The position numbers and the translations under genes were made by a program. This document shows, one piece after another, positions 32,181 through 35,674 of a stretch of DNA of 35,674 nucleotides. The DNA is from an uncultured Bacteroidales bacterium (GTDB lineage: Bacteria; Bacteroidota; Bacteroidia; Bacteroidales; UBA932). How positions within the stretch are numbered: the first letter of the stretch is position 1; the number at the start of each line of letters is the position of its first letter. The notes beneath the pieces were generated by a model. The model saw only the letters and a program-made list of their open reading frames with translations. It searched no databases and was not told where the DNA came from. The DNA lies in NCBI GenBank assembly GCA_900319485.1, contig ONOQ01000032.1, positions 1 through 35,674 on the forward strand. The letters run 5' to 3'.

Positions 32181-33016
32181 AAAAGATTGCAGCCATAACG
32201 ATGGTCCGTAACGACGACTTCTACCTCCGCAAGTGGGTCCAGTATTATTCCCGCGAACTTGGAGGAAAGGATCATCTTTACATCTACTACGACGGCGTGG
32301 ACCAGGAAATAGGTGACTTCTGCCGCGGAACCAACGCTTTCAAGGTCCCCAAAATAGGCAAGAAGGTTGTTGAGGCGGAAAAAGGCCGCCTGCAGTTCCT
32401 GTCCTGGAAGGCTGCGGAACTCCTTTCCGGCGGCTACGATCTTGTGATAGGCGTTGATGCCGATGAATTCATAGTTGTGGACCCCAAACTGGGGAAAACC
32501 CTTGTGGAGTACCTCAGCGGCCTTAAGGTGAAGGGCTCAGTATCGGCCCTCGGCCTTGACTTCGGCCAGAAAATAGGCGTGGAGGGAGACATCACTGATG
32601 AGATTCCTTTCCTCCAGCAGAGGCATTACGCCCAGATAGGGACGCGCTACACCAAGCCCTCCATTATGGCCGAACCCCTTACCTGGGGCAGCGGATTCCA
32701 CCGCATCAAGGGAAAGAACTTCCATATTGCAAAGGACCTTTACCTCTTCCATTTCGGCTACTTTGACCAGAAGCGGCTTGAAGACCGTTTCAATGACAAG
32801 GACCGCCTGAAACAGGGCTGGGGCAGGCATATGAAAAAGCGTTCCCGCGCCATCCGCCTTGTGACGGAACTCCCTGCCCGCAAGTTCGAGCCCTGGGTCC
32901 GTTTTGCCCGTATCTGCCAAACCCTTGTGCGTCCGCCCTATGCCTGGAACAAGCCCGCTATGTTCGGCCTAAGGATTATTGTGGCCATTCCTCCCCGCTT
33001 TGAGGACATTGTATGA
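32177..33016 (+). CDS. Family 2-type glycosyltransferase (Glyco_tranf_2_4-like)
   Basis: The product has 279 residues. It opens '[20 protein letters not shown]', and carries '[11 protein letters not shown]' and the DxD motif '[12 protein letters not shown]', as in GT-A fold enzymes of the Glyco_tranf_2_4 type. '[12 protein letters not shown]' and '[18 protein letters not shown]' lie in the acceptor part. No membrane segment is seen, so a cytosolic enzyme building surface glycan is likely. Its ATG overlaps the uvrA stop and its stop overlaps the next start (ATGA both times), so it is translated in an operon. Confidence 0.85.
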   Translation: MKKIAAITMVRNDDFYLRKWVQYYSRELGGKDHLYIYYDGVDQEIGDFCRGTNAFKVPKIGKKVVEAEKGRLQFLSWKAAELLSGGYDLVIGVDADEFIVVDPKLGKTLVEYLSGLKVKGSVSALGLDFGQKIGVEGDITDEIPFLQQRHYAQIGTRYTKPSIMAEPLTWGSGFHRIKGKNFHIAKDLYLFHFGYFDQKRLEDRFNDKDRLKQGWGRHMKKRSRAIRLVTELPARKFEPWVRFARICQTLVRPPYAWNKPAMFGLRIIVAIPPRFEDIV

Positions 33017-33765
33017 GTGAGAAGGTATATATGGTGTCCGTTGTAAGGGATTTTGAGATGTACGGAAACTGCATCCTGGATAATCCCTTATGCCGTTCCC
33101 TTAACATAGTGACCATTGACAACAGGGAGGAGAACCTTGGTATTCCGCTCCGGTATAACTGCATTCTGGACACTCTTGAGGAGGACGGCTGGATTGTGTT
33201 CTGCCATGAGGACTGGATGCCTGAATGTGACCTCCAATCCATCCTGAGTGGCCTGGATAAAGATTGTTTATACGGGCCCATAGGCGTTTTTGTTGAGGAG
33301 CGCCGTAACCGGGACTTCATTTTCATGCACGGGGAAGCGAAGAACTGCAGGAAGGACGGGAAGTCTTTAAAAACCATTTATGGCGTGGAAACCTGCGCCC
33401 GTGTAGACTGCTTTGACTGCCAGTGCCTCATTGTCCACTCATCCCTTGTGAAAAAATATGGGCTCAGGTTTGATGAGAAACTTCTCTTTGATATGTACGT
33501 GGAGGATTTCTGCGTGAATGCCTTTGAGAAGTACGGCGTCATCTCACGTACCATTAAGATAGAGTGCACCCACTTTTCAAGGGGCAGCATCAACGCCCGT
33601 TTTCATAGTTCCCTGGACTATGTGAGGGAGAAGTACAAAGGCGGCAAAAAACGCTATGCAACCATAGTTGGAAGGCATAATACTTTTGGGAGGAACATTG
33701 ATAAGCCGGTGAGCAAGTACCGGAACAATCTCCTTGGAAAGGTGTGGTACTGGCTTAACAAGTAA
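33013..33765 (+). CDS. Glycosyltransferase-like protein (GT-A fold, Glyco_tranf_2_5-like)
   Basis: The product has 250 residues. Features are '[20 protein letters not shown]', 'LNIVTIDNREENLGIPLRYN', a metal-binding-like 'IVFCHEDWMPECDL', 'LYGPIGVFVEE' and 'KLLFDMYVEDFCVNAFEK'. These follow the pattern of small nucleotide-sugar-dependent transferases of polysaccharide loci. The donor and acceptor are unknown. It overlaps the previous gene by 4 bases and is followed by another transferase gene after 7 bases. Confidence 0.78.
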   Translation: MSEKVYMVSVVRDFEMYGNCILDNPLCRSLNIVTIDNREENLGIPLRYNCILDTLEEDGWIVFCHEDWMPECDLQSILSGLDKDCLYGPIGVFVEERRNRDFIFMHGEAKNCRKDGKSLKTIYGVETCARVDCFDCQCLIVHSSLVKKYGLRFDEKLLFDMYVEDFCVNAFEKYGVISRTIKIECTHFSRGSINARFHSSLDYVREKYKGGKKRYATIVGRHNTFGRNIDKPVSKYRNNLLGKVWYWLNK

Positions 33766-33772
33766 GCGCATT

Positions 33773-34459
33773 ATGGGAAAGATACTCTGCTGCATATTCA
33801 ATTATAACGACAACGCTGAGGCGGAGGCCTGGGCCGATCGCCTGTCGCCCCATTTTGACACCCTTATCCTAGATAGCGGCAGTTCTCCCCGCTGCACCCA
33901 TCCTCTTTCCGTGCCGCTGGATAATCTCTATTATTCCGGCCTTATGAACGAGGCCTTCCGCCGTGGAAAGGAAGGCGGGTACGGCTGGGTGATGATAGTG
34001 ACAAGCGACCTCCAGATATCGGCCTCAAATACGGAGAAACTGGTGGCGGCGATGAAGGAAGTCTCCTGCGCCAAAAACGTGGGCCTTTATCAGCCCTCGA
34101 CGGCCTGGAAGGGGCGTTCCCTTCCGCAGAGCAGGTGCCATTTCACGGGGAGGATGCGGAGCACTTCCTTCCAGGAGGGATGGTTCCATATGATACGCAT
34201 AGACCTTATGGAAAAGGTGTGCCCCATTGATGTGACGCTTAACAGGCTTGGATGGGGAGTGGACCTTGCCCTCAGCCACTTTGCAAGGATAATGAACCTC
34301 CTTGTGCTGGTTGACGACCGTATAAGGGTGGTGCACCCCGGCGGAACCGGCTACAACAGGGAAGAGGCGCTCCGGCAGATGAGGGCCTGGCACGCCACCA
34401 TCCCCGGCTATACTTCTCCAAGGCATTTCAGGCCCAGGAAGGATAAGATTCTCTACTGA
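33773..34459 (+). CDS. Glycosyltransferase family 2-like protein
   Basis: The product has 228 residues. The start 'MGKILCCIFNYNDNAEAEAW' and 'FDTLILDSGSS' fit the nucleotide-binding half of GT-A enzymes, with 'MIVTSDLQISASN' at the DxD position and 'GWFHMIRIDLMEK' and 'LGWGVDLALSHFA' in the acceptor half. The frame begins at 33734 inside the previous gene; ATG at 33773, 7 bases after that stop, is preferred. Its last codons overlap the end of the convergent GT4 gene by 7 bases. Confidence 0.78.
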   Translation: MGKILCCIFNYNDNAEAEAWADRLSPHFDTLILDSGSSPRCTHPLSVPLDNLYYSGLMNEAFRRGKEGGYGWVMIVTSDLQISASNTEKLVAAMKEVSCAKNVGLYQPSTAWKGRSLPQSRCHFTGRMRSTSFQEGWFHMIRIDLMEKVCPIDVTLNRLGWGVDLALSHFARIMNLLVLVDDRIRVVHPGGTGYNREEALRQMRAWHATIPGYTSPRHFRPRKDKILY

Positions 34460-35674
34460 TATTTCCGGTAAACGGAGAGGAAATTCTCCACAAATGATTC
34501 CTCCGTGGTGCGCTCCAGGGCAATGTCCCGGCAGGCACCGCAGATGGCGGCATATTCTTCAGGGCTTGCATTGAAAAGCCCCAGGATGCCCTTTGCAAAG
34601 TCTTTGGAATCCCGCAGTTTTGCGCAGTAGCCGGTATTGTGGCCAAGTACCATATCAAGGGCGGTTCCAATTTCAAATGCAATGACGGGAGTGCCGCAGG
34701 AGAGGGCCTGGTTCACCATCGAGGGGCCGGCATCGTCAGTGGACGGGCACAGGAAGGCACTGGCGGCGCTGTACACCATGGGAAGGTCCTTAAACGGAAT
34801 GTAACCAAGGTTCCTGGTCTCAAAGGGAAGGCTTTCAAGGAGGGTCCCGGCGTGATGCCCGGCAACTAGAAGGAGCACTTCATCGGCCTTATCCCTTATG
34901 GAAGACTTGAAAACCTTCAGGGCGTTTATAAGGTAACTCATCCCCTTCCTTTCTTCGGTGAGTGAATTGGCTCCGAAGAACAGCACAAAACGCTTTGACG
35001 GGTCTATTCCCAGCTGTTTTCTGGCCTCCTCCTTTGGGATGGGATGGAAAAAGGCGTTGTCTACAAGGGGGTAAACAGTCTCCAGGCGGTCATAGCGCTT
35101 CAGGAGGGCGCCGCGGGCGTGAATCCTCTGCATGTGGGTGTTGCCGTACACTATGGGCTTCACTTTTTCAAGGATACGCTTCCTTTCAAGGATATTGGAG
35201 GCGGTGAAATCGTGGGCGCTGCCGTCCCTAAGGCCGGGGCAGAATCCGCATCCCTCGGCATATCTGGGGCAGTCTCCTATGAAGTGGCAGCCGCCCGCAA
35301 CGGGGTGGTTGTCGGGGCAGCGGAAGTGGATCTGGCAGTGGAGTTTGTCGTAGATTGCTTCAACGCTCCGGTAGGAAAGGAGCCTGTACCAGAACACTAT
35401 GAATACCACATCGTAGGGCTTTGTAATCCTCCTTGTAATGAGCCGTGGGTCCACCGGAGGGTTCTCCTCCCTTCCATAGTCAAAACTGTGCTCTCCCTTC
35501 TGGCCGATAAACCTCCCCAGGTAATGTGACCTCAGGGCCTGGAAATGCTCCCTGAGGGTCCTCCGGCGAGGTTCCGGCAGGACGTAGAGTATCTCCGGAT
35601 GACCGGGGACGGAGTCCTTTGTTAGGAAATCGGCCTCAATCCCGGCGTTTTTAAGGGCGCGGTAGAAGTTGTAC
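34453..35674 (-). CDS. GT4 family glycosyltransferase, N-terminus cut by window edge
   Basis: About 406 residues lie in the window. A GTG at 35454 is an internal codon: the frame stays open upstream ('NFYRALKNAGIEADFLTKDS') to base 35673. The C-terminal half is a typical GT-B donor domain: 'FVLFFGANSLTEERKGMSYL', 'LLLVAGHHAG', 'AASAFLCPSTDDAGPSMVNQ', 'ALSCGTPVIAFEIGTALDMV'. The middle has a Cys-rich segment 'CHFIGDCPRYAEGCGFCPGL', a known feature of some Bacteroidota GT4 enzymes. Retaining transfer of a sugar to a surface polysaccharide or glycolipid is likely. It is convergent with the three plus-strand transferase genes. Confidence 0.87.
   Translation of the reverse strand, partial: YNFYRALKNAGIEADFLTKDSVPGHPEILYVLPEPRRRTLREHFQALRSHYLGRFIGQKGEHSFDYGREENPPVDPRLITRRITKPYDVVFIVFWYRLLSYRSVEAIYDKLHCQIHFRCPDNHPVAGGCHFIGDCPRYAEGCGFCPGLRDGSAHDFTASNILERKRILEKVKPIVYGNTHMQRIHARGALLKRYDRLETVYPLVDNAFFHPIPKEEARKQLGIDPSKRFVLFFGANSLTEERKGMSYLINALKVFKSSIRDKADEVLLLVAGHHAGTLLESLPFETRNLGYIPFKDLPMVYSAASAFLCPSTDDAGPSMVNQALSCGTPVIAFEIGTALDMVLGHNTGYCAKLRDSKDFAKGILGLFNASPEEYAAICGACRDIALERTTEESFVENFLSVYRKYQ

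Overview
The window looks like a chromosomal stretch of an uncultured gut- or rumen-type Bacteroidales. The evidence is BspA-like LRR_5 proteins, a FISUMP-like domain, several vegetative promoters of the Bacteroidota type (TTTG, 19 bases, TAnnTTTG), near absence of Shine-Dalgarno sites, and an AlbA_2/HATPase regulator typical of the phylum. No integrase, transposase, CRISPR array, rRNA or plasmid gene was seen.

Region A (1-19028, all minus strand) holds 17 intact or edge-cut genes plus one gene fragment, in five consecutive operons. Six encode LRR_5 (BspA-like) repeat proteins without recognisable signal peptides. Among them lie a DUF2779-like dual nuclease, a PDDEXK_4-like nuclease, an HExxH metallopeptidase, two tandem small paralogues, an LRR-like protein with phage-type repeats and several unknowns. 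Each of the five operons is preceded by the same two-part promoter: GGTAACGAT, exactly 14 bases, then GTATTAT or a close variant, about 45 bases (once 71) before the start codon. These promoters lack the vegetative TAnnTTTG box.

Region B (19128-21556, plus strand) is divergent from region A and has an ordinary vegetative promoter. It encodes a sigma-70/ECF-like factor with a long C-terminal extension, an ADP-ribosyltransferase-fold protein and a NADAR-domain protein, tightly packed. The simplest reading is that the sigma factor drives the five region A promoters, and that the ART and NADAR proteins form an ADP-ribosylation and reversal pair acting in or beside that circuit. This sigma/ART/NADAR plus cytosolic-LRR/nuclease regulon is the best candidate for an undescribed system here. 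A defence or conflict role is inference.

Region C (21588-23409) has an AlbA_2/HATPase regulator with a textbook promoter, then a minus-strand tRNA-Asp(GTC) with its own promoter, a terminator and a perfect 53-bp tandem duplication covering its 5' half and leader.

Region D (23432-29112, minus) holds a serine beta-lactamase-like hydrolase, a lipoprotein, and a four-gene overlapping cassette of HprK-like kinase, S24/S26 peptidase, PqqD-like protein and ABC exporter, which resembles a peptide maturation and export module.

Region E (29178-35674) starts with uvrA, which carries two in-frame insertions built from palindromic DNA repeats. Three overlapping or closely spaced glycosyltransferase-like genes follow on the same strand, and a convergent GT4 glycosyltransferase is cut by the window edge.
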